A DNA stretch of 64,000 nt from Gammaproteobacteria bacterium. GTDB lineage: Bacteria; Pseudomonadota; Gammaproteobacteria; Enterobacterales; Psychrobiaceae. The stretch is from contig JABSRT010000023.1 of the NCBI GenBank assembly GCA_013214945.1, forward strand, positions 30,550-94,549. The letters are read 5' to 3'. Of the stretch, positions 21,694 to 31,288 are shown in pieces (position 1 is the stretch's first letter; every line of letters begins with the position of its first letter). Made by a program: the position numbers and the translations under genes. The notes under the pieces are model-generated. The model did no database searches. It was not told the origin of the DNA and saw only the letters and a program-made list of their open reading frames with translations.

Positions 21694-23397
21694 TTAATGA
21701 TCGAGTGCTTCACCTGCTCCTTTAGGGAAACGGATTGACTCAACCATATCTTGAATCTCCTGTGGGGTTTCAGCCGTTACTTTAGCGACAGCAAAAGCTG
21801 TTACAAAGTTAACTATCATGCCGATGGTACCGATACCTTCAGGTGAAATACCCATGAACCAGTTGTCAGCATTATTGGCCGCTGGGTTAATAAACTTAAA
21901 GTAGATAATATATGCTGCGGTAAAGCTTAAACCAAGCACCATACCAGCGATCGCACCTTCTTTGTTCATTTTCTTGTGGAAAATACCCATGATGATAGCT
22001 GGGAACAATGATGAAGCTGCTAGGCCAAAGGCAAAAGCAACAACGGCGGCGACGAATCCTGGTGGGTTAATACCAAAGTAGCCGGCTATCACAATACCAA
22101 CAGCAGCGGCAATACGGGCATAGCCTAATTCTTGTTTATCTGAAATATCCGGTGCCCAGTTTTTCTTGAGTAAATCGTGTGATACCGAAGTTGAGATAAC
22201 GAGTAATAAGCCAGCAGATGTAGACAGTGCAGCAGCTAGGCCACCGGCCGCTACTAATGCAATTACCCATGCTGGTAAATCAGCAATTTCAGGGTTGGCT
22301 AACACGATGATGTCACGGTCAATTTTCATTTCGTTACGTTCATCGCCAGAGTAGAACATCTTGCCATCGCCATTCTTATCGTTAAACTCGATAAGGCCAG
22401 TTCTTTCCCAGTTCTTTATCCAGCTTGGTGCTTTGGCATACTCAGTACCCGTCATTTCTGGACCATTGATCGTTTCAATCATGTTAACTCGGGCAAATGA
22501 AGCCAGCGCAGGAATAGTGGTATACATGATACCAATAAATACTAGTGCCCAGCCTGCTGAGATTCGAGAATCTTTAACCTTAGGTACGGTGAAGAAACGG
22601 ACGATAACATGTGGTAAACCCGCAGTACCAACCATTAGCGCGCCAGTGATACAAAATACATCTAGGGTGCTCTTTCTACCCTCAGTATAGGCGCCAAATC
22701 CAAGCTCTTTAGTTAAGCCGTCAAGCTTATCAAGCAAGTAACCTGAGCCATCAACCATTTCGCTACCAAAACCAAGCTGAGGAATAGCTTGACCTGTCAT
22801 CATCACCGAGATGAAAATTGCTGGTACCATAAAGGCAAAGATTAAAACACAATATTGAGCGACCTGAGTATAAGTAATGCCTTTCATACCGCCTAATACA
22901 GCATAAAAGAATACTACAGCCATGCCGATAACGACGCCGGTCTCAATTTCAACTTCTAAGAAACGTGAGAATACTACGCCGACACCACGCATTTGACCTG
23001 CAATGTATGTAAAGCAGATGAAAATAGCACAGAATACCGCAACAGTACGCGCGGCATTTGAGTAGTAACGATCGCCGATAAAGTCAGGTACGGTAAACTT
23101 CCCGAACTTACGAAGGTAAGGCACCATACACAGCGCCAGTAAGACATAACCACCAGTCCAACCAAGCAAGTAAACGGAACCGTCAGAGCCGGTAAATGAT
23201 ACGATACCAGCGAGTGAAATAAATGAAGCCGCCGACATCCAGTCAGCTGCTGTTGCCATGCCGTTCATGACCGGGTGAACCCCACCACCCGCAATATAGA
23301 ACTCTTTGGTTGTGCCAGCGCGCGCCCAAATAGCAATGCCAATGTATAAGGCGAAGGTAAATCCAACAATAATATAGGTTAAAGTTTGTACGTCCAT
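21694..23397 (-). CDS. Sodium:solute symporter, ActP-like (VC2705 subfamily)
   Basis: 567-aa inner-membrane protein of the sodium:solute symporter family, with 13 or so hydrophobic helices. Recognised by DVQTLTYIIVG, IAGGGVHPVMNGMATAADWMSAASF near residues 35-60, and ISAGWALVFIG. The closest-looking group is the acetate/monocarboxylate symporter type that always pairs with a DUF4212 subunit, found 9 nt upstream here. ATG 23397 has AGGAG. A polar insertion with NDKNGDGKMFYSGDE near 338-351 is loop sequence resembling an EF-hand. Acetate or a similar small carboxylate is the likely substrate; this is inference from family. Confidence 0.92.
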   Translation of the reverse strand: MDVQTLTYIIVGFTFALYIGIAIWARAGTTKEFYIAGGGVHPVMNGMATAADWMSAASFISLAGIVSFTGSDGSVYLLGWTGGYVLLALCMVPYLRKFGKFTVPDFIGDRYYSNAARTVAVFCAIFICFTYIAGQMRGVGVVFSRFLEVEIETGVVIGMAVVFFYAVLGGMKGITYTQVAQYCVLIFAFMVPAIFISVMMTGQAIPQLGFGSEMVDGSGYLLDKLDGLTKELGFGAYTEGRKSTLDVFCITGALMVGTAGLPHVIVRFFTVPKVKDSRISAGWALVFIGIMYTTIPALASFARVNMIETINGPEMTGTEYAKAPSWIKNWERTGLIEFNDKNGDGKMFYSGDERNEMKIDRDIIVLANPEIADLPAWVIALVAAGGLAAALSTSAGLLLVISTSVSHDLLKKNWAPDISDKQELGYARIAAAVGIVIAGYFGINPPGFVAAVVAFAFGLAASSLFPAIIMGIFHKKMNKEGAIAGMVLGLSFTAAYIIYFKFINPAANNADNWFMGISPEGIGTIGMIVNFVTAFAVAKVTAETPQEIQDMVESIRFPKGAGEALDH

Positions 23398-23406
23398 GGT
23401 TTACTC

Positions 23407-23670
23407 CTATTCTTCTACGTTATATTTTTTGTCTAAATCGTTCATCTTTTTAACGTAGATGAAGATTAGTGCAATAAAGACATACATCGCGCCTTGTTGA
23501 GCAAACCAAAAGCCCAACTTAAAGCCCATAAATGTAATAGTGTTTAACTCTTCGATGAAAAGGATCCCACAACCATAAGAGACCACAAACCAAACCGCGA
23601 GTAACTTAAACATCATGCGAAGGTTCTCTTTCCAGTACTTATCTGCCTGTTCTTTAGATTCGAAACTCAT
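23407..23670 (-). CDS. DUF4212 protein, small subunit of the sodium:solute symporter
   Basis: 87 aa with two hydrophobic helices (about 21-41 and 52-75) and charged ends. It has the family features YWKENLRMMFKLLAVWF and FGFWFAQQG-like GFKLGFWFAQQGAMY. DUF4212 proteins are encoded directly before VC2705-type symporters and are thought to be their accessory subunit. The stop is 9 nt before the symporter start, so the two are surely co-transcribed. The cAMP-binding nucleotidyltransferase and exonuclease genes that often accompany this pair in Vibrio and Shewanella are absent here. Confidence 0.93.
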   Translation of the reverse strand: MSFESKEQADKYWKENLRMMFKLLAVWFVVSYGCGILFIEELNTITFMGFKLGFWFAQQGAMYVFIALIFIYVKKMNDLDKKYNVEE

Positions 23671-24007
23671 ATACTGCTCCTTTTGTTTTTTCGTTATTTT
23701 GGAGTTACGTAATCTAATCTAGCAGTGCAGTAGTAGAGTTAAATCCAGACCTTAGTCTATAGATTTTTGGCTTATAAAATTAACAAAGTATGCTAAAGTC
23801 CTGTTACGGCAGAGGCTTAGCCAGATTGCCCTTGCCTGTGAGCAGTTAAAACTAAAATTAATCAGCAAAAAACTCGACTATGGTCTAGTAAAAAAACAAT
23901 AAATAGCTTGAGCGTTTTAGAACAATACGTTTTAATTAAAATTAGAAGCGTAGTGACTAATTTTTATTTTCTTATTTATTTATTTTTGAATATTTTTCAG
24001 AGGCACC
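23671..24007. other. Intergenic region between DUF4212 and diguanylate cyclase genes
   Basis: 337 bp between divergent genes, so it holds both promoters. It is AT-rich with a short GC-richer patch near 23810-23840. I see no convincing operator palindrome, hairpin or small coding frame. Ribosome sites flank it: AGGAGC-like before DUF4212 and GAGGCACC before the cyclase. Confidence 0.5.
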
Positions 24008-25045
24008 ATGAAATTTTCAGATGATTCTAACTTAGCTGCTAAATATTTACGTTTGGCAGTACCAAAAATGGTGCAACATAAAATCGTACCAAACCCACTT
24101 AATTATGCATTGTGGTATAGCTATTTTTCTAATGTGTCAAAAGATTTAAACACCGCGCTAGACAGTACAATTGAACGTTTTGGTACCTGTCCCCAGGTGG
24201 TGAGTGAAGCATTGTTTTTGTCACACTTATCAGACACTGACAAACTGGATCAAGTTGAAGGGTTTCAAGATTCGTTAATGAATTTGGCCAGTGGATTATC
24301 TGACAGTATTGAAGCGACCACACTCGATACTGGGACCCATTCAAACGAATTAAAAAAGAACCTACTAGAGCTAAATTCATCACTTGAGACAAGTGATGAA
24401 CCATCGGTAATTAAGCAGTTGGCAACTTCTGTCCAAGCAATTTGTGAAAGCAATGATAAATTTCAACGCCAGATTGATTTGGCGTTATCAGAAATTGCGA
24501 CGTTAAAATCTGAACTTGAAAATAGTAAACTTGAGGCGACAACCGATCATTTAACCGGTCTGTTTAACCGACGAGTGCTTGGCTCAATGTATCAAGATTT
24601 GTCGATGAAAAGTGCTGATATTGATATTGCACTGATAATGATTGATATTGATCACTTTAAAAAATTCAATGATACCTTTGGTCACAATATGGGTGATCAG
24701 GTCTTAAAGTTTGTCGGTAAATTATTACTTAATGAATGTAAATCGCCCTGTATTCCAGTTCGTCTTGGTGGTGAAGAGTTCACCATTTTATGCCCATCGT
24801 ATAGTGTCAAACAAGCAGAGAAACTCGCTGAAGTCATCAGGCGTAAACTTGCTAGTGCCCCTTTAGTTAACGGCAAAACTAACGAAAAGATCCCACCGAT
24901 CACGGCGTCTTTTGGCGTGGCACTCGCGGGTCCTAACGATATATTAACAACGGTATTAGAACGAGCAGACATGGCATTGTACTCAGCGAAATCTAATGGT
25001 CGCAACAGAGTGGAAGTCGCAGATTCTATGGCACAATTAAATTAG
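24008..25045 (+). CDS. Diguanylate cyclase (GGDEF domain)
   Basis: 345-aa predicted soluble enzyme making c-di-GMP from two GTP. The N-terminal ~170 residues are helical without membrane segments and open with a region (LRLAVPKMVQHKIVPNPLNYALWYSYFS) shared by several Shewanella/Vibrio cyclases. The GGDEF domain starts at TDHLTGLFNRR; the active site is RLGGEEF with GGEEF at 254-258, and DIDHFKKFND precedes it. The product-inhibition I-site, normally RxxD five residues before GGEEF, reads KSPC, so feedback is probably lost. GAGG precedes the ATG. Confidence 0.94.
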   Translation: MKFSDDSNLAAKYLRLAVPKMVQHKIVPNPLNYALWYSYFSNVSKDLNTALDSTIERFGTCPQVVSEALFLSHLSDTDKLDQVEGFQDSLMNLASGLSDSIEATTLDTGTHSNELKKNLLELNSSLETSDEPSVIKQLATSVQAICESNDKFQRQIDLALSEIATLKSELENSKLEATTDHLTGLFNRRVLGSMYQDLSMKSADIDIALIMIDIDHFKKFNDTFGHNMGDQVLKFVGKLLLNECKSPCIPVRLGGEEFTILCPSYSVKQAEKLAEVIRRKLASAPLVNGKTNEKIPPITASFGVALAGPNDILTTVLERADMALYSAKSNGRNRVEVADSMAQLN

Positions 25046-25165
25046 TTTTTAGCATGGGGTGTTGTCGTTATAACCGATTAAATTAACGGTAATAGCCCAG
25101 TTTGAAATTCAGGATCTCAACAGATAATAGCGAACGTAATTTTATTTTTAGCTGATTTACAGAAA

Positions 25166-25243
25166 GCTTAATTTGAATGCTTAATTTGAATGCTTAATTT
25201 GAATGCTTAATTTGAATGCTTGGTTGGAATACTTAGTTGGAAT
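25166..25243. repeat. 13-bp tandem repeat, six units
   Basis: Four exact copies of GCTTAATTTGAAT (25166-25217) are followed by two diverged copies, GCTTGGTTGGAAT and ACTTAGTTGGAAT. It lies in the spacer between the cyclase gene and tRNA-Arg, about 70 bp beyond the 3' end of the tRNA. Probably a slippage-prone minisatellite; any function is unknown. Confidence 0.95.
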
Positions 25244-25313
25244 TCTAAAATATCGTAGCAATTGAAATAATAAATGATTAGCAGATAGTGCCATGGGGAT
25301 TGGGTAGAAAAAT

Positions 25314-25390
25314 TGGCGCGCATGGAAGGAGTCGAACCTCCGACCGCCTGGTTCGTAGCCAGGTACTCTATCCAGCTGAGCTACATGCGC
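25314..25390 (-). tRNA. tRNA-Arg (ACG)
   Basis: 77 nt including encoded CCA. The acceptor stem pairs GCGCATG with CATGCGC; discriminator G. The D-arm carries AGCTCAGCTGGATAGAG, the anticodon stem is CCTGG/CCAGG with loop CTACGAA, giving anticodon ACG (read as ICG after A34 deamination by TadA). The T-arm has GGTTCGACTCC. It is 19 bp downstream of tRNA-Ser on the same strand and is probably co-transcribed with it. Confidence 0.96.
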
Positions 25391-25409
25391 ACTAATCATA
25401 AAAAACAAA

Positions 25410-25501
25410 TGGCGGAGAAGGAGGGATTCGAACCCTCGATGGGATTTAAAGCCCATACTCCCTTAGCAGGGGAGCGCCTTCGGCCACTCGGCCACCTCTC
25501 C
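25410..25501 (-). tRNA. tRNA-Ser (GCT)
   Basis: 92 nt including encoded CCA, with the long variable arm of serine tRNAs. Acceptor GGAGAGG pairs with CTTCTCC (one G-U). The anticodon stem CTCCC/GGGAG encloses CTGCTAA, anticodon GCT, reading AGC/AGU codons. The T-arm contains GGTTCGAATCC. First gene of a tRNA-Ser/tRNA-Arg pair. Confidence 0.96.
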
Positions 25502-25512
25502 GTCTTGCAGTG

Positions 25513-25541
25513 CATATTAAAGTCTTATGGTGAAAAGTCAA
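25513..25541 (-). promoter_or_regulatory. Predicted promoter of the tRNA-Ser/tRNA-Arg operon
   Basis: On the minus strand TTGACT (25536-25541) is followed by a 17-bp spacer and AATATG (25513-25518). The -35 is near consensus and the -10 is weak; the start would fall a few bases upstream of the tRNA-Ser 5' end, a usual distance. Confidence 0.5.
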
Positions 25542-25615
25542 CACTAAAACTGGTTGTTTGCACAATATTCATGCAAACAAGAGCTTAAATGCAATAATTC
25601 ACCAGTTTTATGTAT

Positions 25616-26155
25616 TTACCACATTAAATCATCTGGGATTTGGAAGTCAGCGTATGGGTCTTCTTCATCAACAGTGACCGGTTGGTTGTCATTAAGCAAT
25701 AATACATATTGGCTATCAACGCTTTGAATCTTTTGCACGGCTTGCGCAGCAATGATGTAAATTTTAGTCTCGAACTGACAAATACCAATTCGACCCTTGG
25801 TTAAGGCGTTTTGATTAACTTCATTAACGTAGAGCGTTTTAACTTTTGAATCTTGGACATAATTAAAAGAAAGCTCGCCCTGGTAATCAGTAATTTGTAG
25901 CTGTTCGAGCATCTGCTTCACATTGGCAATCTCTGATTTTCTATCAAGCTCAGCTTTAATGCTTTTATTTAAGACTAAGTCAGATTCAGCTTGTTGTTGT
26001 TTTTGTGCCGCTAGCGACTCTTGCAGCTCGCTTGATGCTTGAGTTTGGCCTTTACGAACGGCTTTGTTATTTTTACGCTTTTCACTGCGAATTTGTTTGG
26101 CATTTTGCTTGTTGGCAAGCCCAGCCTTGAGTAATTGTTCTTGTAGTGATGCCAT
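25616..26155 (-). CDS. DUF2058 family protein (YaiL-like)
   Basis: 179 aa, highly charged. The N-terminus (SLQEQLLKAGLANKQNAKQIRSEKRKNNK) is a basic coiled helix, residues 30-80 are Q/K/E-rich coiled coil, and a compact C-terminal domain contains NYVQDSKVKTLYVN and ends DFQIPDDLMW. Length and motifs match the DUF2058/YaiL family, described only as nucleoid- or polynucleotide-associated; function unproved. It stands alone between the tRNA genes and nadD. The ATG at 26155 has no strong ribosome site. Confidence 0.88.
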   Translation of the reverse strand: MASLQEQLLKAGLANKQNAKQIRSEKRKNNKAVRKGQTQASSELQESLAAQKQQQAESDLVLNKSIKAELDRKSEIANVKQMLEQLQITDYQGELSFNYVQDSKVKTLYVNEVNQNALTKGRIGICQFETKIYIIAAQAVQKIQSVDSQYVLLLNDNQPVTVDEEDPYADFQIPDDLMW

Positions 26156-26320
26156 GAGTATTGGTGGTCCATATTGAGGATTTATCGCAGCATCATACCA
26201 ATGCCAAGGGGAAAGTGCTAGCCAAGTGCAAGGCGAGTTATTGGCTAGTAACAGGCAAGTGTTAAAATGGGTTTATTACCGCATGGCTAAGTCGCTGTGT
26301 ATCACCTAACGATTATCGGC

Positions 26321-26959
26321 TTAGCGGTATAATTGTTGCTGGTTGATGTAGCTAATAACATCCTGAGGCAATAAATACTGCGGACTTTTATTAGCCCCTA
26401 TCAGTTGTTTTATTTGGCTTGAAGAAATAGCCAAGGGATAAGCTTCGTGAATCATAATGCGGCCGCAAAGTTGTTGCTGAAGTTGGTCACTATGGCGACA
26501 GCGATGTTTCGCGACTAATTCGGCTATTTCGCCGGTCTGCGGCAGTTGCCAGCCTGGTCGTTGGCTCACCACAATATGGCATAACGAGAGCAACTCTTGC
26601 CACCGATGCCATTTAGGCAAACTCAGTAAAGAATCCATGCCCATTAAAAAGCACAGCGGCGTATCGGGCAGTTCTTGGCGCAGTGCTTGCAATGCTAAGA
26701 CCGAATATGATTTGCCGTCGGTATTAAGCTCTCGGGTATCTATCTCTATATTGGCACAATCGGCGGTGGCAAGCGTCAACATTTTCAGGCGTTGAACGTT
26801 GTTGGCACTGGGCTGTTTTTTGTGGGGCGGCACGCTATTTGGCATTAGATAGACATTGGCCAAGTTTAAATCTTGAGCAATGTCTAGTGCTGAGCGTAAA
26901 TGACCAAAATGAATGGGATCGAAGGTACCACCCATGATGCCGACTGCTGGCGTTACCAT
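26321..26959 (-). CDS. nadD: Nicotinate-nucleotide adenylyltransferase
   Basis: Adenylates nicotinate mononucleotide to deamido-NAD in NAD synthesis. 212 aa. The nucleotidyltransferase signature GGTFDPIHFGH is at residues 10-20, and ISSSQIK near the C-terminus is the second ATP-binding motif. The chosen ATG (26959) overlaps the end of holA as ATGGTAA, implying translational coupling. Last gene of leuS-lptE-holA-nadD. In E. coli rsfS and rlmH follow in the same neighbourhood; they are not next to nadD here. Confidence 0.95.
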   Translation of the reverse strand: MVTPAVGIMGGTFDPIHFGHLRSALDIAQDLNLANVYLMPNSVPPHKKQPSANNVQRLKMLTLATADCANIEIDTRELNTDGKSYSVLALQALRQELPDTPLCFLMGMDSLLSLPKWHRWQELLSLCHIVVSQRPGWQLPQTGEIAELVAKHRCRHSDQLQQQLCGRIMIHEAYPLAISSSQIKQLIGANKSPQYLLPQDVISYINQQQLYR

Positions 26960-27975
26960 CGTTGCAGCAATCGAGTATCGGCTTGAGAATAAACTAAAAC
27001 TAGCTCGGTTAACAACGGCCAAGGCAGGCTAAAATTAATCTTAATCTCAAGGTCTATTTGTGCTAATAATTGGGCTATTTTCAACAAATGCTGTGCTGAT
27101 AGTCGCTGCAGTGCATTTTGGTATAAATTTTGACGTGATTGCCAAATCCGTGCTTGCTGATATATTTTAGCTAACGACTGTTTTTGTTGTTGCTGCTGGT
27201 GTAATTGCTGTAACAGTTCGAACTCTTTATTAAAGGCCCAAAAAATAAGTTGTGGCTCGACGGCTTGCTGTTTCAGATGATTTAAAATCGCCAATGCTTT
27301 GTTAGCGCTGCCGTTAAGTAAAGCGTCTTGCAACTCAAACAGACTATAGCGTGCTTGATTAGTGGTGCGTTGCTTTAGGGTAGCAAGGTCGATTTGTTGT
27401 TGGCCAAGTTGTAATGACAGCTTTTCCAATTCTTGATCTGCTGCTAATAAATTACCTTCGAACAGTCGGCTAAATTGAGCCTGGGCATCAGGGGTTAAAT
27501 TTAACCGGTGATGACTTAATCTGCGGTTAACCCAGTGATTAAATGCTTGACCTTGCGGTTGATTTATGACGACGAACAGTCCAGCTTGGCTTAATTGCTT
27601 AAACCATTTAGCTTTTTGAACATCTTGTCCGGCTTTGGGGCCGTGAATCAACAAGATAGTATCGGGGCTGGCATTCTCAATAAAAGAGATCAGGGCTTTA
27701 CTGCCATCTTGGCCGGGTTTTATGGTGGTTAATTCTAATTCTATTAATTGACGACTGCTAAATAGCGATAGATTTTGACCGGCCTGGGTTAACTCGTTCC
27801 AGCTAAATCCGGGTTGTTGACTTAAGCAGATCCTTTCGCTAAATCCAGCATTGTCACAGGCTTGACGGATGTCACTGAGCGCTTCTTTTTTTTGGAGCGG
27901 TTCATCGCCAAAGACCAGATAACATGGGACCAACTGTTTTAGTTGGTTAGCCAATTGATTGGCGTATATTTGCAT
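26953..27975 (-). CDS. holA: DNA polymerase III subunit delta
   Basis: Clamp-loader delta subunit that opens the beta clamp. 340 aa. Recognised by the N-terminal PCYLVFGDEPLQKKEALSDIR, the QPGFSWNELTQAGQNLSLFSSRQLIEL region that contacts the clamp, and the helical C-terminal collar domain rich in Q and L (LLQQLHQQQQQK near residues 255-266). Its TAA lies within the start of nadD. The 11-nt spacing from lptE shows an operon. Confidence 0.94.
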   Translation of the reverse strand: MQIYANQLANQLKQLVPCYLVFGDEPLQKKEALSDIRQACDNAGFSERICLSQQPGFSWNELTQAGQNLSLFSSRQLIELELTTIKPGQDGSKALISFIENASPDTILLIHGPKAGQDVQKAKWFKQLSQAGLFVVINQPQGQAFNHWVNRRLSHHRLNLTPDAQAQFSRLFEGNLLAADQELEKLSLQLGQQQIDLATLKQRTTNQARYSLFELQDALLNGSANKALAILNHLKQQAVEPQLIFWAFNKEFELLQQLHQQQQQKQSLAKIYQQARIWQSRQNLYQNALQRLSAQHLLKIAQLLAQIDLEIKINFSLPWPLLTELVLVYSQADTRLLQRW

Positions 27976-27986
27976 GATTTATTACT

Positions 27987-28481
27987 TTAGTTTACTTGTT
28001 TGATACGGCTGAGCTGGCGCACGATTTGTTCGGCGGCTTGAGCCCGCATTTCGGTCTTAATGAGTGCCATTTCACGGCTTTTCGCTTGCGCTGATTGTGG
28101 ATCGTCCAGATAATCTCGGCGCATCTGAATTGAAAACTGCTGTGGTGGTTGTCGTGGCAATATTAATTGATAGTTGACGCTATATGTTAGCTCGTATTCA
28201 GCAACCTGACCCGATGAAAATAACGAAAGCGTACTACTCGTTAATGAATCTGATGATAATTTCAAGATTGGCAGAGACGGATCATCGATTAATGCGACTT
28301 GATAGCGACGTAATTTAGTGGTGACTAACCGAGTTAATTCGCCGTATTGATCACTGCTTTGCAATTTCAATTGTTTTAAATTGTTGGGTAATTGGTAATT
28401 ACCTTGGAGTTTAAAGCCACAACCTTGGATAATTAAGCTAAGGAGTAATGTAACTACTAGGTGGGATAACTTTATTTTCAT
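27987..28481 (-). CDS. lptE: LPS-assembly lipoprotein LptE
   Basis: Outer-membrane lipoprotein plugging the LptD barrel for lipopolysaccharide insertion. 164 aa. Signal peptide with lipobox IQGC (Cys21) followed by GFKLQGNYQLPNNLKQLKL, typical of LptE. The C-terminal part has ALIKTEMRAQAAEQIVRQL. Location between leuS and holA is diagnostic. Somewhat shorter than the E. coli protein (193 aa). A strong hairpin separates it from leuS. Confidence 0.93.
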   Translation of the reverse strand: MKIKLSHLVVTLLLSLIIQGCGFKLQGNYQLPNNLKQLKLQSSDQYGELTRLVTTKLRRYQVALIDDPSLPILKLSSDSLTSSTLSLFSSGQVAEYELTYSVNYQLILPRQPPQQFSIQMRRDYLDDPQSAQAKSREMALIKTEMRAQAAEQIVRQLSRIKQVN

Positions 28482-28507
28482 TGCTTAGTAACCTCAAAAA
28501 ATAACAA

Positions 28508-28538
28508 GGCCAGCACAGTAGTAAATACCGTGCTAGCC
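28508..28538 (-). terminator. Attenuator-like hairpin between leuS and lptE
   Basis: A 13-bp stem with two G-U wobbles and a 5-nt loop, followed on the minus strand by TTGTTATTTTTT. It sits 27 bp before the lptE start, so it may be a partial terminator that lowers lptE-holA-nadD transcription relative to leuS. Confidence 0.5.
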
Positions 28539-28566
28539 CTAGATTTACTGGTTAAATTTTAATCGC

Positions 28567-31155
28567 TTAATTAGCAACGATATTAACTAGTTTGCCCGGG
28601 ATATAAATGACTTTACGCACGGTTTTGTCCGCCGTAAAGCGCAGCACCAATTCGTTACTTAGTGCTAGTTGTTCCACTTCATCTTTAGCAATGTCTGCAG
28701 CAACAGTAAGTTTGGCGCGAACTTTACCGTTTACTTGCACGATAATTAACTTAGATTGTTCAACTAAAGCCTCTTGGTCAACAATTGGCCATGGCGCGAA
28801 GTCTAAGCTATCACTGTGGCCAAGTTCTTGCCATAACTGATAACAGATGTGCGGCACAATAGGAGAAAGCATTTTAACGATAGCGTTAAGTGCTTCACCC
28901 ATGATCGCGCGATCTTGCTCATCTTTATTATCTGCTTTATACAGGTTGTTAACCAATTCCATTACCGCAGCAATCGCAGTATTAAAGGTTTGGCGACGAC
29001 CTATATCATCAGACACTTTAGCAATGGTTTTATGCAAGGTACGACGTAAATCTTGCTGTTTAGCCGTTAGTTTCGCGGTATCTAGTGCTGGAGTCGCACC
29101 TTGCTCCGTATGATTAAAGGCTAAGCGCCACACGCGGTTTAGGAAGCGATGTGCCCCTTCAACAGCTGAGTCGACCCATTCTAAAGTTTGCTCAGCAGGC
29201 GCGGCAAACATGATAAATAAACGCACGGTATCGGCGCCATACTTATCAATCATTACCTGTGGATCAATGCCGTTGTTTTTAGACTTAGACATCTTGCTCA
29301 TACCCGCGAACATGATGCTATCACCGGTTGAAATTTGGGTTGCCGACAGGATCTTGCCCTTGTCGTCTGTTTCTGTCTTGACATCGTCAAGTAAGATCCA
29401 AGCTTTAGTACCTTTGTCGTCTATCTTGTAGAACGCATTAGATAACACCATGCCTTGGGTTAGCAGACGTTTGAACGGTTCGTTTGAGTCAACTAAACCT
29501 GAATCACGCAACAATTTGTGGAAGAAACGGGCGTACAATAGATGTAAAATTGCGTGTTCGATGCCGCCAATGTATTGATCAACAGGTAGCCAATGGTTGG
29601 CTTTAGCTGGATCTAACATCGCGTCATTGCCTGGCGAGGTATAACGGGCGTAATACCAGCTCGATTCCATAAAGGTATCAAAGGTATCCGTTTCGTGTAA
29701 TGCCGGCTGGCCTTGATAAGTGGTTTTTGCCCACTCGAGATCGGCTTTAATTGGCGAGTTAATGCCATCCATTACAACGTCTTCAGGCAGTAATACAGGT
29801 AGTTGATCTTCAGGTACCGGTACAACTTCGCCATTTTCAAGGTGCAGCATTGGAATAGGCGTGCCCCAGTAACGTTGACGCGAAACGCCCCAGTCACGTA
29901 AGCGGTAGTTTACAGTTTTGTTGCCTTTACTGATTTTTTCTAACGCGCTGGCGATAGCATCAACTGCTTCGTCTGAAGTTAGGCCATTAAACTCGCCAGA
30001 GTTAAATAACTTACCTTTTTCAGTGTACGCTTCATTACTGATGTCAACTTGGCTTTCGTCGCTGTCACTTGGGTAAATTACCGCTTCAATATCAAGCGCA
30101 TACTTAGTCGCGAATTCAAAGTCACGTTGGTCGTGACCCGGTACAGCCATCACTGCGCCTGAACCGTAATCAGCTAATACGAAGTTAGCAATCCAGATTG
30201 GCACTTCACGGCCAGTGAGTGGATGAATAGCAAAGAAACCGGTCGCAATGCCTTTCTTTTCCATCGTCGCAAGTTCAGCTTCAGCGACCTTAGTCGTTTT
30301 ACACTCTTGCACAAAATCTGCAATCGCAGGGTTAGTTTTTGCCGCTTCAAGCGCTAGTGGGTGCTGAGCAGCGATACCAACATAGGTTACGCCCATTAAC
30401 GTATCTGGACGTGTGGTGTAAACAGACAGGTTATCAGTGCGATCTTTTAAGTCGAACGTTAAGTCAACCCCTTCAGAGCGACCAATCCAGTTGCGCTGCA
30501 TCGTTTTAACTTTTTCAGGCCACTGATCTAACTCGTCTAAATCGTCTAATAATTCTTGCGCGTAACGGGTAATTCGCACGAACCACTGTGGAATTTCTTT
30601 ACGCTCAACCACGGTATCACAGCGCCAACAACAGCCATCGATAACTTGCTCGTTCGCCAACACGGTTTGATCATGAGGACACCAGTTAACGGCTGAAGTC
30701 TTTTTATAAACCATGTCTTTCTTGAAAAGCTCAGTAAAGAACCATTGTTCCCAGCGGTAGTAATCAGGCTTACAGGTCGCAAATTCACGATCCCAGTCAT
30801 AACCAAAACCTAAACGACGTAATTGATCGTTCATGTAATCGATGTTTTCGTAAGTCCATTTAGCTGGGGCTGTTTTATTGTTGATTGCCGCATTTTCAGC
30901 AGGCAGACCAAAAGCATCCCAACCCATAGGTTGCAGCACGTTTTTGCCCTGCATTCTCTGGTAACGCGCGATCACATCACCAATGGTGTAGTTACGTACG
31001 TGACCCATGTGCAGGCGACCGCTCGGGTAAGGAAACATCGACAAACAATAAAACTTTTCTTTATCGTCGCGCTCTGTTGCTTTAAATGTTTGATTATCTA
31101 CCCAAAACTTTTGTGCTTGGGGCTCTATACTTGATGGGATATACTGCTCTTGCAT
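28567..31155 (-). CDS. leuS: Leucyl-tRNA synthetase
   Basis: Class I aminoacyl-tRNA synthetase, 862 aa, close to E. coli (860). The HIGH motif is HMGH in [13 protein letters not shown] near residues 43-55, and KMSKSKNNG is near 619. The CP1 editing domain (about 220-420) keeps the [13 protein letters not shown] element. The C-terminal tRNA-binding domain ends with [15 protein letters not shown]. First gene of leuS-lptE-holA-nadD, divergent from a zinc-ribbon gene. Confidence 0.98.
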   Translation of the reverse strand: MQEQYIPSSIEPQAQKFWVDNQTFKATERDDKEKFYCLSMFPYPSGRLHMGHVRNYTIGDVIARYQRMQGKNVLQPMGWDAFGLPAENAAINNKTAPAKWTYENIDYMNDQLRRLGFGYDWDREFATCKPDYYRWEQWFFTELFKKDMVYKKTSAVNWCPHDQTVLANEQVIDGCCWRCDTVVERKEIPQWFVRITRYAQELLDDLDELDQWPEKVKTMQRNWIGRSEGVDLTFDLKDRTDNLSVYTTRPDTLMGVTYVGIAAQHPLALEAAKTNPAIADFVQECKTTKVAEAELATMEKKGIATGFFAIHPLTGREVPIWIANFVLADYGSGAVMAVPGHDQRDFEFATKYALDIEAVIYPSDSDESQVDISNEAYTEKGKLFNSGEFNGLTSDEAVDAIASALEKISKGNKTVNYRLRDWGVSRQRYWGTPIPMLHLENGEVVPVPEDQLPVLLPEDVVMDGINSPIKADLEWAKTTYQGQPALHETDTFDTFMESSWYYARYTSPGNDAMLDPAKANHWLPVDQYIGGIEHAILHLLYARFFHKLLRDSGLVDSNEPFKRLLTQGMVLSNAFYKIDDKGTKAWILLDDVKTETDDKGKILSATQISTGDSIMFAGMSKMSKSKNNGIDPQVMIDKYGADTVRLFIMFAAPAEQTLEWVDSAVEGAHRFLNRVWRLAFNHTEQGATPALDTAKLTAKQQDLRRTLHKTIAKVSDDIGRRQTFNTAIAAVMELVNNLYKADNKDEQDRAIMGEALNAIVKMLSPIVPHICYQLWQELGHSDSLDFAPWPIVDQEALVEQSKLIIVQVNGKVRAKLTVAADIAKDEVEQLALSNELVLRFTADKTVRKVIYIPGKLVNIVAN

Positions 31156-31288
31156 GCAATTAAACCTGGAATTATTTAAAATTAGAAAAAGAATACTTTT
31201 TTGATCTGCATAGAATACATCACGAGACTATGATGCAACAATAGTTAGTTGCTATAGTTAATGATATTTATTGTTCAAGGGGTACTTT

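Noticed and set aside
25181..25588. Two 91-codon open frames over the tRNA region, one on each strand
   Set aside because: They run through tRNA-Arg and tRNA-Ser on either strand; the tRNA folds are complete, so the frames are chance.
28607..31134. Several plus-strand frames of 66-103 codons within leuS
   Set aside because: Antisense shadows of a fully conserved synthetase gene.
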